This document shows, piece after piece, positions 16,538 through 26,042 of a stretch of DNA of 64,000 bases. Position 1 is the first letter of the stretch. Each line of letters opens with the position of its first letter. Source of the DNA: Agrococcus beijingensis (lineage in GTDB: Bacteria > Actinomycetota > Actinomycetes > Actinomycetales > Microbacteriaceae); assembly GCF_030758955.1 (NCBI RefSeq), contig NZ_CP132360.1, positions 2,790,980 to 2,854,979 on the forward strand. Direction: 5' to 3'. The translations under genes and the position numbers were made by a program. The notes under the pieces are model-generated. The model did no database searches. It worked only from the letters and a program-made list of their open reading frames with translations, and was not told the DNA's origin.

Positions 16538-19500
16538 ATGAAGGGCGGGGTGATCCTGTTCCGCGGCACAGGTGCTGCCGCGCGCCGCTATGTCGAGGCC
16601 GACCGCTCCCGCGCGGACGAGTACTACCTCGGCGCGGACGACGCCGTGGCTGAGTACGCGGTGCTCGACTCTCACGGTGAGATCGCTTCCACTCGTTCGC
16701 TGACCGCTGAGGAGTATGAGGGGTGGGTGGACTGGACGGAACCTGTCACGGGCAAGTCGATGGGCACCCCACGCAATCCCGGCGAGAGGTCGAAGGGGTC
16801 GCCGTTGTTCGCAGAGATGACGATCAACGCCCCCAAGAGCCTTTCGGTCGCTGCCGCGCTCCACCCCGAAGTGTCGGCGGCGCTGGACGCGGCGCAGCAG
16901 GACGCGCTGGGAGAGATTCGACGCTGGCTTGGCCAGCACTCGGTGACAAGGGTCGGGCCGCGCGACCAACGGGAAGTGCTGTCTATCGAGCGGATGCAGG
17001 TCGTCGGCATCACTCACAAGACATCGCGGGCTGGTGATCCGCACCGGCATATCCATATGCAGATCGGTACTCGGGTGTTTGCGGCTGGGAAGTGGCGGGC
17101 GCTCGATACTGCGGCGTTGTTCAAGCAGCAGGGCGCGATCCGCGCTCTCGGCACCGCGGTCATCGCCGCGCACCCGCACCTCGCACAGACCCTCGCAAAG
17201 CACGGCCTGACGCTCGACCCAGTGTCCGGTGAGGTGGTGGAGTTGCAGCCATTCAACGGGGTGATGTCGAAGCGTTCGGCCCAGATCAGACGCAACCTTG
17301 ACCGCCTCGAAACCGAATGGGAGCAGCAGCATCCCGGAGAGGGGCTCGGCCCGGTGATGACAGCGCGGCTGCAAGGCATCGCCTGGACACACGAACGGCC
17401 TGGAAAGAAGCCCGCTGACTTGAAGAATGAGCAGTGGTGGGTGCAGGAACTCGCCGACGCCGGATACGACCCCGCTGCGCGTCAACGCCGCACCGTGCAG
17501 CGTTCGGTGTTGTTGGATGATCTTGCGGTGCAGGAGGTTGCATCCCGTGCGCTGGATCGCTGCGCCGCTGCATCATCGGCATGGACGAGGCACACAGTGC
17601 AGGAGCACGTCACCCGCATCACCACCGAACACGGCGTACGAGCGACCCCCGCTGAGTTGCGCGAGTTCATCACGATGGCGACCGTGCTGGCGGTCTCGGA
17701 TTGCTTCTCCGTGCTCCCACCGGATGCGGCGATGCCGGAGCATGTCGCGCACCTGACCAGCCTCACCGTGGTCGCCGCCGAAACCGCGCTCCGCGACCAA
17801 CTCACTGCCAGCACACCGAAGCAAGAGCCCGCCCACCCGGAGGTGACCGAGGCCGCACGCGCGGCGGGGCTGGATGACGGGCAGGCGGTCGCTGCTGCTG
17901 CGGTTGCGTCGTCTGATCCGTTGGTGATCGTAGAGGGCGCTGCGGGGAGCGGGAAGACGACGATGCTGCGCACCGCCATCGACGTCTCCGCCGAGCACGG
18001 GCGGGGATCGCGGGTGGTTGCGCCGACGCTGCGCGCGGCGCAGGTCGCGCACGACGAACTCGGCATACCCGCCACGAGCGTTGCAGCACTCGTGCACGCG
18101 CACGGATGGAGATGGAACCGCGACGGCGTATGGACACGCCTCACTCGCGGCGACACCGACCCCGACACCGGGCGAACCTACACCGGCCCGCCGAAAGAGG
18201 CGCGGCTGTTGCGAGGTGAGCGGGTGATTGTGGACGAGGCCGGGATGCTCGACCAAGACACCGCCCACGCCCTCCTCACTGTGACCGCCGAGGCAGGCGC
18301 AACTATCGCGCTCGTCGGCGACCGCGCCCAGTTGCCCGCCGTCGGCCGGGGTGGTGTGCTCGACATGGCCGCCCAGATCAGAGGCCGCACCTACGATATG
18401 ACTGAACTGCACCGGTTCGCTAACGCTGCATACGCGGCCCTCACGTTGACGATGCGCGACCGTGAGAACCCCGGCGACGTGTTCGACCGGCTCACCGCGA
18501 TGGGGCTGGTGACGCTGCACCTGGACGAGGAGCAGGCCCGCGACCAAATCACGGAGCACGCTACCCAAGGTGATGCGATTACGGTCGCCTCGAACGACGA
18601 AGCCGCTGCCCTGAACGAGCGCATCCGCACAGGACGGGTCGAGCGTGGTGAGGTCGATGACACGATCACAGTGACTGGCAGCGATGAACTGCCTATCGGT
18701 CGGGGGGATCTGATCCAGACGCGGAAGAACGACACCGCGCTTGACGTGGCGAACCGGCAACAGTGGATCGTCCAGCACGTCACCGACGACGGTACCATGT
18801 ACGCTCGCGAAACCGGCAGCGGGCGCAGAAACCCGCGCACCGTCGTCCTCCCGCCTGAGTACGTGAGCGAATACGCGCACCTGTCCTATGCCGCGACTGC
18901 GTATGGCGTCCAAGGCGCAACCGTCAACGTCTCACACACGATGCTCACAGCGGCGTCGAGCGCAGCAGGCGTCTACGTCGGTATGACACGAGGCCGCGAG
19001 CACAACCGGTTGCATGTCATTGCCGAGGATATGGCGGATGCGCGGGCGCAGTTCGTTGATGCGGTGAAGCGTGACCCCGCCGACCGCGGCCTCGACCATG
19101 CCACCGCACAGTCCGTCGAAGCAGTACGCGGCATCGTCAAAAACGGCCCGATCCGGCGCGTCACCGAAGAACTCGTCCGACTCGACAGGGAGGCCCAGCG
19201 TGCCGAACGAGCGGCTGAGCGGTGGGAGCAGACCGCGAACAGGCTCGACGCCCAACTAGCCGCACACACGGTCGAGAAGGAGAAGGACGCCGCTGTGCTT
19301 CGTCAGGCCGAGGAAGAAGCGGCGCGGGTGCGTGCCGAGGTCACCGCGCCTCTCGCGGAGCAAGCCGAACGCGACGGCGAGGCATACCTTGCCAGCGTCG
19401 AGGAAGAGAGGACGGCGAGCGCGCGCCTCGCCACTGTTGGGCGGTTCGGGCGACGCAAGGCTCGCGACGAGCACCGTGCTGTGAGCGACCAAGCAGCAAC

Positions 19501-19993
19501 CATCCGAACACATCTTCGCGATGCGTGGGAGGCTGAACCGCCACGAACCCCCAGCGCACTACCCGATTGGGCTGCACAGGTCGCAGAACGGCGAGCAGAA
19601 GCCGATCCCCGCGTAAGCGAAGCCGCCCAAGCTGTAAAGGCTGCGCGCACCGAACGAACCGCGACCGGTGAACGTCACCGCAACGAGCGCCTGGCGCTCT
19701 TGGCCCACGAGTACGGGCCTGAGAACGCTCGCGCACACCAGTACGGGATGCACGCCCTCAACCCACACCGTAACGCCCGCGACGCCCGCGCACGCGCAGC
19801 CATGCTTCGTACCGAGAGTGAGAAACTCCGCAGCCTCCCGGTGAACGATGCCGCCAAACTCATCGAGAGCAAACGCGTCGAGCGAGCGCGCGCGCAGCAA
19901 CAAGCCGAACAGCGTCAACGGCGGATCTCTTCGCCCGAACCATCCTCGCGTCAAGGCCCAGATTCGCCGCGTGAGCGCGGAATCGGGTTCTGA
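16538..19993 (+). CDS. MobF-family conjugative relaxase (TrwC/TraA-like)
   Basis: A 1151-residue relaxase-helicase. The N-terminal relaxase domain has DEYYLGADD with candidate tyrosines, MTINAPKSLSVAAALHPE and the metal-binding triad DPHRHIHMQIG (near residue 170). A RecD-like helicase domain follows with Walker A GAAGSGKTTM (near 467), VIVDEAGMLDQD and GDRAQLPAVGRGG, and a C-terminal TAYGVQGATV/GMTRGR pair. The last 300 residues are charged coiled coil. It nicks and unwinds plasmid or ICE DNA at oriT. ATG 16538 has GGGAGG upstream; an ORF start at 16439 is rejected. No type IV secretion genes are nearby, so it is a remnant or mobilisable element. Confidence 0.88.
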   Translation: MKGGVILFRGTGAAARRYVEADRSRADEYYLGADDAVAEYAVLDSHGEIASTRSLTAEEYEGWVDWTEPVTGKSMGTPRNPGERSKGSPLFAEMTINAPKSLSVAAALHPEVSAALDAAQQDALGEIRRWLGQHSVTRVGPRDQREVLSIERMQVVGITHKTSRAGDPHRHIHMQIGTRVFAAGKWRALDTAALFKQQGAIRALGTAVIAAHPHLAQTLAKHGLTLDPVSGEVVELQPFNGVMSKRSAQIRRNLDRLETEWEQQHPGEGLGPVMTARLQGIAWTHERPGKKPADLKNEQWWVQELADAGYDPAARQRRTVQRSVLLDDLAVQEVASRALDRCAAASSAWTRHTVQEHVTRITTEHGVRATPAELREFITMATVLAVSDCFSVLPPDAAMPEHVAHLTSLTVVAAETALRDQLTASTPKQEPAHPEVTEAARAAGLDDGQAVAAAAVASSDPLVIVEGAAGSGKTTMLRTAIDVSAEHGRGSRVVAPTLRAAQVAHDELGIPATSVAALVHAHGWRWNRDGVWTRLTRGDTDPDTGRTYTGPPKEARLLRGERVIVDEAGMLDQDTAHALLTVTAEAGATIALVGDRAQLPAVGRGGVLDMAAQIRGRTYDMTELHRFANAAYAALTLTMRDRENPGDVFDRLTAMGLVTLHLDEEQARDQITEHATQGDAITVASNDEAAALNERIRTGRVERGEVDDTITVTGSDELPIGRGDLIQTRKNDTALDVANRQQWIVQHVTDDGTMYARETGSGRRNPRTVVLPPEYVSEYAHLSYAATAYGVQGATVNVSHTMLTAASSAAGVYVGMTRGREHNRLHVIAEDMADARAQFVDAVKRDPADRGLDHATAQSVEAVRGIVKNGPIRRVTEELVRLDREAQRAERAAERWEQTANRLDAQLAAHTVEKEKDAAVLRQAEEEAARVRAEVTAPLAEQAERDGEAYLASVEEERTASARLATVGRFGRRKARDEHRAVSDQAATIRTHLRDAWEAEPPRTPSALPDWAAQVAERRAEADPRVSEAAQAVKAARTERTATGERHRNERLALLAHEYGPENARAHQYGMHALNPHRNARDARARAAMLRTESEKLRSLPVNDAAKLIESKRVERARAQQQAEQRQRRISSPEPSSRQGPDSPRERGIGF

Positions 19994-20058
19994 CCCTTCA
20001 CCTCCTAAGACTTGGACGTAGCCTGCGTCCATTCAGAAGAACAGGGGTGGATGGCTAA

Positions 20059-21024
20059 CTAGTCGTGAGCTTGGACGGCTGCGGTGAGTCGGCGGGCGAA
20101 CTGGGTGATGTCGGTTGCCATGTCGGGTGGGGCTTCGATTCGGAAGTTCGAGTCGAGGTAGCTCAGTGCTGGCAGGACTCGTTGCCACGAGTCGAGTGCG
20201 AGTAAGGCCTCGGTGCGGGTGTGGTTCACCGAGCTCAGTCGGGCATCTTCGTGCCGGAGGGCGTCAGCGACGGCGGCTATTGGGGCGTCGATGGTGATGC
20301 GCACCCTGTGGAAGGTCTCGCCGAGCCCGGATCGCAGGTATGCCACAGCACTGTCGGCAGGGAGCGGCCTTGGCTCGTACCGCGTTCCCGTGCTGTGGAA
20401 CTCGCTGATACGGTCGGTGCGGAAGATACGCCAGTCCTCGCGATCAAGATCCCACCCCAGCAGGTACCAGCGCAGTTCGATATAGACCTGGCGGTGCGGT
20501 TCCACTCGGCGCCTGCTGACGTTCTCGCGCGCATCAACATAGCCGAACGTGACGATCTCTTGAGCGGCGACGGCATCCCCGATACTTCCGAGTGCCACCG
20601 CGTGAACGCTCGGCGCGATGCGCCGTTCCGCTTCGACACTCATGCGCAGGGTCAAGGCTCTGCGTCGTAGTCGTGCCGGTAAGAGTGCATCGATCTTTCC
20701 ATACGCACGACTGGCGGCGTCGCCGAGAGTTCCTGGCTGCGCAGGAGCGTTCGTGGCGAGGGTGGCCAAGCTGATTACTGCAGCAATAGTCTCCTCGTCA
20801 TCGAGCACGAGCGGAGGCACCCGCTGCCCTGCGGCGAGTTGGTAGTGACCTCCTGGACCTGGCCGCGTAGTCACTGGGTACCCATATCCTCGTAGCCGCT
20901 CGACGTCTCGCCGTAGCGTCCTAGGGCTCACCTCCAGGCGTGCCGATAGTTCCTCCCCGGTGAACGCCTGCCCGCTCTGCAATGTGGCGAGCAGGCGCAG
21001 CATTCTCTCAGTGACATCGGCCAT
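20059..21024 (-). CDS. WYL-domain transcriptional regulator with N-terminal HTH
   Basis: A 321-residue regulator. Residues 1-60 form a DeoR/HTH_11-type winged helix (TERMLRLLATLQSGQAFTGE, SPRTLRRDVERLRGYGYPV, GPGGHYQLAAG). The WYL domain has YIELRWYLLGWDLDREDWRI and FRTDRI. It is divergent from the NAD(P)-binding protein at 21105, with 80 bases between; a 38-bp element there is shared with the other WYL/target pair at 27523-27560. Likely an activator or repressor of its divergent neighbour and itself. Confidence 0.88.
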   Translation of the reverse strand: MADVTERMLRLLATLQSGQAFTGEELSARLEVSPRTLRRDVERLRGYGYPVTTRPGPGGHYQLAAGQRVPPLVLDDEETIAAVISLATLATNAPAQPGTLGDAASRAYGKIDALLPARLRRRALTLRMSVEAERRIAPSVHAVALGSIGDAVAAQEIVTFGYVDARENVSRRRVEPHRQVYIELRWYLLGWDLDREDWRIFRTDRISEFHSTGTRYEPRPLPADSAVAYLRSGLGETFHRVRITIDAPIAAVADALRHEDARLSSVNHTRTEALLALDSWQRVLPALSYLDSNFRIEAPPDMATDITQFARRLTAAVQAHD

Positions 21025-21040
21025 GACATCATCCTAAAGA

Positions 21041-21078
21041 TGCGGTCAGAATCAGACCACATCTCCTGTTAGCGTCGA
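21041..21078. promoter_or_regulatory. Shared control element, copy 1 (WYL regulator / NmrA-like gene)
   Basis: This 38-bp stretch between divergent genes matches 27523-27560 at 27 of 38 positions without gaps. Conserved blocks are TGCGGTCA, CCACA and AGCGT. Within it GGTCAGAATCAGACC forms an imperfect dyad. It is a good candidate WYL-regulator operator overlapping the promoter. Confidence 0.6.
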
Positions 21079-21104
21079 AGTGAACCGACGTAAGGAGTGG
21101 AGAC

Positions 21105-21965
21105 ATGACGATAGGGGTAATGACGCCGAACGGACACGTTGGGGCGCATGTCCTCCGTCTGCTCGTGCAGGCGGGAGAACGCCCGCGGGCGTTGGTTCGC
21201 AACCCGAACAAGCTGGATCAGAGCATCGCGGACTACGTCGATATTGCTATGTTGGACGCCTGGAACGAACCTACTGTTGTCGAGGCGACCCGAGGGCTCG
21301 AAGCGGTGTACTGGGTCAGCCCGACCGCGACGGACAGCGACCCGCTCGCAGCGCACTCCCTCGCCGCACGCAACATCCGCACCGCAATCGAGACCAATCG
21401 AATCGAGCGAGTGGTGTTCCAGTCCAGCGTAGGAGCCGAGAAGCGGCACGGTGTCGGAGAAATTGACGGCCTCGCCGCAACCGAGTTGGAGTTGGAAGCC
21501 AGCGGCGCTTCGGTCGCGCATTTGCGATGCGGGTATTTCTTCACGAACCTACTCATGGACATCGACTCGATCCGCGGAGGTGTCCTGAGCACAGCGATGG
21601 ACATCGAGCGCCCGATCGCTTGGGTCGCTCCCGCCGACATCGCTACGGTCGCAGTAGGGCGCCTGCTCTCCCGAACGTGGAGTGGTCGCGAGGTTCAGGC
21701 AGTCCACGGCCCCGAAGACCTGTCGTTCACACAAGCCGCGGCGATCCTTTCGACCACGCTAGACGCGCCCGTGTCAGCGCTTCAGCTCAGCGACGATAAC
21801 GTCCGATCCGCGCTCGGCGAATTCGGCCTGCCCGAGGCCCAGATCGAGGCAATCGTGATGATGGCCGCCGGGATCAGGGATGACTTCACTCCCGAGAATC
21901 CACGTACCTACGCGACGACGACGCCCACCACTCTTTCCAGTTGGGCAGCGGAATACCTCTCTTGA
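21105..21965 (+). CDS. NmrA-like NAD(P)-binding protein
   Basis: A 286-residue atypical short-chain dehydrogenase of the NmrA/NAD(P)H-binding group. The dinucleotide motif is degenerate (IGVMTPNGHVGAHVLRLLVQ in place of GATGxxG). Other family features are RALVRNP, VYWVSPTA and RVVFQSSVGAEKRHG. Such proteins act as redox sensors or quinone reductases; no catalytic Tyr-x-x-x-Lys is evident. It is divergently transcribed from the WYL regulator at 20059-21024. ATG 21105 has AAGGAGTGGAGAC upstream. Confidence 0.8.
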   Translation: MTIGVMTPNGHVGAHVLRLLVQAGERPRALVRNPNKLDQSIADYVDIAMLDAWNEPTVVEATRGLEAVYWVSPTATDSDPLAAHSLAARNIRTAIETNRIERVVFQSSVGAEKRHGVGEIDGLAATELELEASGASVAHLRCGYFFTNLLMDIDSIRGGVLSTAMDIERPIAWVAPADIATVAVGRLLSRTWSGREVQAVHGPEDLSFTQAAAILSTTLDAPVSALQLSDDNVRSALGEFGLPEAQIEAIVMMAAGIRDDFTPENPRTYATTTPTTLSSWAAEYLS

Positions 21966-22036
21966 ACCGATTCACGGATCGTCGTGCGGACTGGCCGTAG
22001 CGCAGATGGCGGCGCCTCACGCTGCTCCGCGGCGAC

Positions 22037-22326
22037 ATCACCCGTCGATCGCTCAGGCGAGCCGCGTCTTCAGGGACGCCTGCAAGATGACGCCGTTGGC
22101 TTACCTGACGAAGTTCCGTATCATCGAAATGGCGCGTCTACTACGCGAGACCGACCTCACTATCGCGGTCATCACCAGACGCCTCGGATGGAACAGCCCA
22201 GAGTCATCCGTAACTGCGTTTGCCTGCCATTACGGAGTCACCGTGCGTCTGTCGTCGCAGCGGTCCATCATTCGCTTCAGATCTCGGGCCGGGCGAAGGC
22301 GTCGCCCGCGACGCGAAAAGTGCTAA
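22037..22326 (+). pseudogene. AraC-family regulator, HTH fragment
   Basis: The translation contains FRDACKMTPLAYLTKFRIIE, MARLLRETDLTIAVITRRLG and WNSPESSVTAF, the two-helix AraC DNA-binding domain. The sensory N-terminus is absent and the end runs into unrelated basic residues. It follows the NmrA-like gene by about 70 bases. A remnant rather than a working gene. Confidence 0.65.
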
Positions 22327-22687
22327 CGGAAGTGCTAAGCAACCTGTAGGTCGGGGTATCGCGGTGGATTTATCCACAGGCCAGATGCTGTAGATCGTTG
22401 ATTTCATGCGGCAGAACGCTAGGTTGAGATTCGTAGCGCGAGGGGGTCGAGCTCAGTTCAACTCCCACGCCGTTGACTGCGCTCAAGCTAGGCTGGTGCA
22501 CGGCAAACCAAAAGGTTAAGACGTAGCTATGTTTGCTCCCCTACGGGTATCTTCCTCGACGTAGTGGGAGGCCAGTCTGAGTGAGCGGTCACCATGTCGG
22601 CTGGACACCGCTGCTGCCGGCTGCGCTATGCTGTCCCCCGATCCGCCTGGAGTCAGCTCGCGCACTGACGACTGATACCGTTGGAAA
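22327..22687. other. Gene-free stretch with one perfect DnaA box
   Basis: No convincing coding sequence in about 360 bases. TTATCCACA at 22370-22378 is a perfect DnaA box inside the dyad GTGGAT-TT-ATCCAC. Only one box is seen and no replication-initiator gene is adjacent, so an origin is not claimed. Confidence 0.4.
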
Positions 22688-23221
22688 GTGCTTAACGTAA
22701 CGTTCGACACTGTCTTGATCAATGGCAGCGTTGGCACGGGGAAGACAACCACTGCCGAGAGGCTCGGCGGCGAGTTGGAGCGGTGCGGTATTCCTGGCGC
22801 AGTCATCGATGTGGACTGGTTGCGCCGATCGTGGCCTGCGCCGCCTGGTGACCCTTTCGGGACCGCACTGGCGCTGGAGAACATGCAGGCAATCGCCTCG
22901 AACTTCCGGCGCGCGGGTGCCCGCGTGATTGTGGTCGCAACAGTTGTCGAGTCACTGGAAGAGTTGCGCCGCGCTTCTGGGGCGTTGGCCTCGAGAAGGC
23001 TGTTGCATGTGCGGCTGACAACGACACCCGATGCGGCGATCTCGCGTCTGACCAGGCGGCACGCGGACGATAAAGTGATCCTGCACTGGCATCTACAGCG
23101 TCACGCGGGGCTGGCAGGTATTCTCGACCGAGCTGGCTTCACTGATGAGTTGCGTATCGACACAACTGAAAAGCAAGCCATAGAGGTTGGGCGCGAGATC
23201 CTCACTACTATTGTCGAATGA
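22688..23221 (+). CDS. P-loop nucleotide kinase-like protein
   Basis: A 177-residue AAA/adenylate-kinase-like protein. Walker A is GSVGTGKTTTAERLG (residues about 13-27); the downstream VIDVDWLRRSWPAPPGDPF resembles the acceptor loop of small-molecule kinases, and HVRLTTTPDAAISRLTRRH the LID region. The phosphate acceptor is unknown. The GTG at 22688 has only a weak purine stretch upstream; no better start is visible. It lies alone among island genes. Confidence 0.65.
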   Translation: MLNVTFDTVLINGSVGTGKTTTAERLGGELERCGIPGAVIDVDWLRRSWPAPPGDPFGTALALENMQAIASNFRRAGARVIVVATVVESLEELRRASGALASRRLLHVRLTTTPDAAISRLTRRHADDKVILHWHLQRHAGLAGILDRAGFTDELRIDTTEKQAIEVGREILTTIVE

Positions 23222-23415
23222 GCGAAGCCGACGACCGGTTAGACGAATGGGAGGCACTCCAGCCGCCCATCGTCTGGTGCGCACCGGAGGGCTTGCTCAC
23301 GGACGCTGCCGGATCCGGCACCTGTGGCATAACTCTCACGGTGCGCACGCGCCATGTGGGTCGTTTGTCCGGCGAGTGTTCACGTCGGCGTAATGCAACC
23401 GGGCTGAGAATTTAG
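23218..23415 (+). CDS. Possible small protein after the P-loop kinase
   Basis: A 65-codon frame beginning MSEADDRLDEWEALQPPIV overlaps the kinase stop by four bases (ATGA). The acidic start looks protein-like, but the C-terminal half is Arg/Ser-rich and resembles nothing known. It may be a fragment. Confidence 0.25.
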   Translation: MSEADDRLDEWEALQPPIVWCAPEGLLTDAAGSGTCGITLTVRTRHVGRLSGECSRRRNATGLRI

Positions 23416-23945
23416 TCGTCGGCGTCGGGGATGAGGATGGTGGCGAGGCTGATGCGACGTTGTGCGTCATCGCGTCGTTGGAGGTAGGGCGTGAGTACTT
23501 CCATGAACTCTGTTTGAAGTTTCTCAAGGTCTTGCGTGTCGAGGTAGAGCGGTGCACTTGCGAACCCGAGGAATCCGCGCAAGTCTGTGCGTCCGTCTTC
23601 GAGAACCTCTTCGAAATCATTTGAAAGGTCGCTGACGAACATTGCGAATGCCGACCGCAACTGCAGAGTGTCCATCGCCTGCATCTCCTCATGGCCGACG
23701 TGGGCCATGCGCTCCCCGAGTGCGAGCGTACGCTCGATGGCACCACGCACCTGTCGTTCGTCGACGACCGCCAAGATTTCGGCATCAAGCAGGGCCGCGA
23801 CGTGCCGGTACAGCGTGGCCTGCTTCACTTCCGGCAGTGCTTTGCGGAGCTGAGCGGTGGTCATATTGCGGCGGCCGATTTGTTGAATGATCTTCATGCG
23901 AACAGGGTGGAGCACGAGGTCGGCGACCGGACGCTCTGCAACCAT
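23412..23945 (-). CDS. ArsR/HTH-20-type transcriptional regulator
   Basis: A 177-residue regulator. The winged helix covers residues 1-75: VADLVLHPVRMKIIQQIG, MTTAQLRKALPEVKQATLY and RHVAALLDAEILAVVDE. A helical effector domain follows. The ATG at 23945 is selected; the longer frame from 24107 crosses the divergent promoter. The perfect palindrome at 23963-23977 lies 17 bases upstream, so autoregulation and control of the divergent operon 24021-25887 are likely. Related regulators often control ABC exporters. Confidence 0.82.
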   Translation of the reverse strand: MVAERPVADLVLHPVRMKIIQQIGRRNMTTAQLRKALPEVKQATLYRHVAALLDAEILAVVDERQVRGAIERTLALGERMAHVGHEEMQAMDTLQLRSAFAMFVSDLSNDFEEVLEDGRTDLRGFLGFASAPLYLDTQDLEKLQTEFMEVLTPYLQRRDDAQRRISLATILIPDADD

Positions 23946-23962
23946 GGCTCTACCCCTAACCG

Positions 23963-23977
23963 TTATCACTGTGATAA
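23963..23977. promoter_or_regulatory. Operator palindrome between regulator and ABC operon
   Basis: TTATCACTGTGATAA has perfect 7-bp arms around one base. It contains -10-like GATAAT in the rightward and GATAAC in the leftward direction, so a bound protein would block both promoters. It is probably the site of the regulator at 23412-23945. Confidence 0.7.
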
Positions 23978-24020
23978 TGTTCTCATTGATGTACCACCCA
24001 TTGAAGCAGAGGAGAGCGCG

Positions 24021-24380
24021 ATGACGCAGGCGACCTATGGAATGGCTGGCGTTGACGTGCGCTTCCCTGGCTGGGAGTCCCTGATGGTCGGGCGAAGCTT
24101 CCTGCACGTTCCGTTAGCTGCGGTTCGGTCGGCTCGCGTTGAGCCTGGCTGGTCTTCAGAAGTACTCGGCATTCGTTCTGGTTTCGTCGTGTCCGGCTAT
24201 CGCAAGCTCGGCACCTTCACTCACCCCTCGGGTGTCCGGCGACTGGTGTCGATGAAACGGGGCATGCCCCTCCTTCGCCTTCACACGGTTCGTGACGAGA
24301 CCGGGTTCGACGAGATCCTCCTCAGCACCGATGACGCGGAGAGCATCGCGCACAACATTCAGGCAGGCGTCGCACGATGA
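24021..24380 (+). CDS. Conserved hypothetical protein, PH-like
   Basis: A 119-residue protein rich in beta strands: MAGVDVRFPGWESLMVGRSF, then short alternating hydrophobic strands and a final helix DDAESIAHNIQAGVAR. The pattern suggests a small pleckstrin-homology-like barrel, but no family is certain. ATG 24021 has GAGGAGAGCGCG upstream. It overlaps the ABC ATPase by four bases and is the first gene of the operon behind the 23963-23977 operator. Confidence 0.6.
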   Translation: MTQATYGMAGVDVRFPGWESLMVGRSFLHVPLAAVRSARVEPGWSSEVLGIRSGFVVSGYRKLGTFTHPSGVRRLVSMKRGMPLLRLHTVRDETGFDEILLSTDDAESIAHNIQAGVAR

Positions 24381-25093
24381 GCCGTGCGCCGATTGAGATC
24401 CAGGGTCTTCGTAAGAGCTTCGGTGCTGTTGACGCAGTATCGGAGGCCACGTTCATAGCGGCGTCAGGCCGGGTCACGGGCTTCCTGGGCCCGAACGGTG
24501 CAGGGAAAACGACGACGCTACGCATACTGCTAGGGCTGACCCGACCGTCCAGAGGAACGGCACTTGTGCAGGGAAAGCGCTATCGAGATCACCCCCACCC
24601 GGCACGCATTGTCGGGGCGGTGGTGGATATTGCGGGCGCGCATCCGAGGATGACCGCCAGGCAGCACTTGCTCACTTACAGTGCGCTGTCCGGGCTTTCT
24701 CGGACACGAATCGAAGCGGTGCTCGAACAGGTGGGCGCGACCGCTTTCGCTGACCGTCGCATCGGCACGTTCTCGACCGGAATGCGCCAGCGGCTCTCGC
24801 TTGCGACGGCGCTTCTGGGCGACCCAGAGATCCTCGTGCTCGATGAACCCTCCAATGGCTTAGACCCGGGGGGTATCGTTTGGCTGAGAACGTTCCTCCA
24901 AGAGTTCGCGAGATCAGGGCGCACCGTCTTGTTGTCCAGCCACGTGCTCGGTGAGGTCGAGCACACCGTGGACGATGTCGTACTCATCGATAAGGGGCGG
25001 GTGAGGCGAGCCGCCTCTCTCACCGATATTCGCTCGTCAGGCGCATCCCTTGAGGACGTGTTCCTTCGCGCGACACAGGGAGGAGACCAATGA
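24377..25093 (+). CDS. ABC transporter ATP-binding protein
   Basis: A 238-residue ATPase of the drug/bacteriocin exporter group. Motifs: Walker A GPNGAGKTTT (near 40), a degenerate signature FSTGMRQRLSLA, Walker B ILVLDEPSNGLDPGG, and H-loop LLSSHVLGEVE. It partners the permease encoded just downstream (4-base overlap). Similar two-gene systems give resistance to lantibiotics or other membrane-active compounds; the substrate here is unknown. Confidence 0.87.
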   Translation: MSRAPIEIQGLRKSFGAVDAVSEATFIAASGRVTGFLGPNGAGKTTTLRILLGLTRPSRGTALVQGKRYRDHPHPARIVGAVVDIAGAHPRMTARQHLLTYSALSGLSRTRIEAVLEQVGATAFADRRIGTFSTGMRQRLSLATALLGDPEILVLDEPSNGLDPGGIVWLRTFLQEFARSGRTVLLSSHVLGEVEHTVDDVVLIDKGRVRRAASLTDIRSSGASLEDVFLRATQGGDQ

Positions 25094-25887
25094 TGAGTGT
25101 GATCCGCGGCGAGCTCATCAAACTGCTCACTCTTCGTCTCGCGCTCTGGACGATCCTCCTCGCAGCAGCCTGCGGCGCACTCCTGACAGGCACACTCGCA
25201 TTCATTGGGCCGGAGAACGCGACCCCGCCAATGCCCGGGCTCGATACCCCAGATGGCGTCGCGATCGTTCTCGGGCTTCCCACGGTGCTGTTGTTCATCC
25301 CCGCGCTCATCGGCACCATCGCCATCACCTCCGAGTACCGGCACCGAACTATTGGCACCACGTTCCTCGCAGTGCCAAGGCGGGGGCAGGTGCTTGGTGC
25401 GAAACTCGTCGTCTACACCCTGCTCGGCCTAACATACGGGCTCGCCTCCTCGATCGCATCCGGTGCAGCACTCTTCGCAGGAGCAGCAGCACGAGGAGTG
25501 ACGATTCCGGTGCCTGTTGGCGAGATCATCCTGCCGCTACTCCAACTCGCCCTCGCAGCGGCCGTGTACATGGTGTTAGGGGTAAGTATCGGAGCGCTCG
25601 CCCGCAACCAACTCATCGCCATCGGCATCGTGCTCGGATACTTCTACTTCATCGAGTTCGTACTCATGATGCTCCCCGGCGTGAACAAGCTATACCCCTT
25701 CATGCCAGGCGGAGCCACAGCCTCGCTGACGAGCTTCTCCTTCCTCACCGACACTCTCGCCGAGCAGACCTCACTCAGCCCGGCCTCGCTGGCGTCTCCT
25801 CTCATGGGAGCCGTGATACTGCTTGCTTACGCGGGAATCGCCGGGCTCCTCGCAATATTTGTGACGTTGAAACGCGACCTGAAATGA
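25090..25887 (+). CDS. ABC-2 type transporter permease
   Basis: A 265-residue membrane protein with six predicted helices (about residues 16-38, 55-80, 100-130, 145-165, 172-195, 235-258). The N-terminal IRGELIKLLTLRLALWTILL and the loop TSEYRHRTIGTTFLAVPRR are characteristic of ABC-2 permeases. It forms the channel for the ATPase encoded at 24377-25093. ATG 25090 or 25093 is equally possible. Confidence 0.85.
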   Translation: MMSVIRGELIKLLTLRLALWTILLAAACGALLTGTLAFIGPENATPPMPGLDTPDGVAIVLGLPTVLLFIPALIGTIAITSEYRHRTIGTTFLAVPRRGQVLGAKLVVYTLLGLTYGLASSIASGAALFAGAAARGVTIPVPVGEIILPLLQLALAAAVYMVLGVSIGALARNQLIAIGIVLGYFYFIEFVLMMLPGVNKLYPFMPGGATASLTSFSFLTDTLAEQTSLSPASLASPLMGAVILLAYAGIAGLLAIFVTLKRDLK

Positions 25888-26042
25888 CGAAAACACCGAT
25901 CGAACTCTCAACGCTCTTAACGTCACGAACCTCTGAAATGTCGGTATCCTCCGAAGCCAAACGAGGTGCAAGTCGGCGAGCTCAATTCGCCACTCCGTCA
26001 GTGGAGCACTTCTAAACGCCCATAACCCATCAAAGGAGAATC

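Noticed and set aside
22370..22378. Plasmid or chromosomal origin at the perfect DnaA box
   Set aside because: Only a single box, no iterons, no AT-rich unwinding region and no replication initiator nearby.
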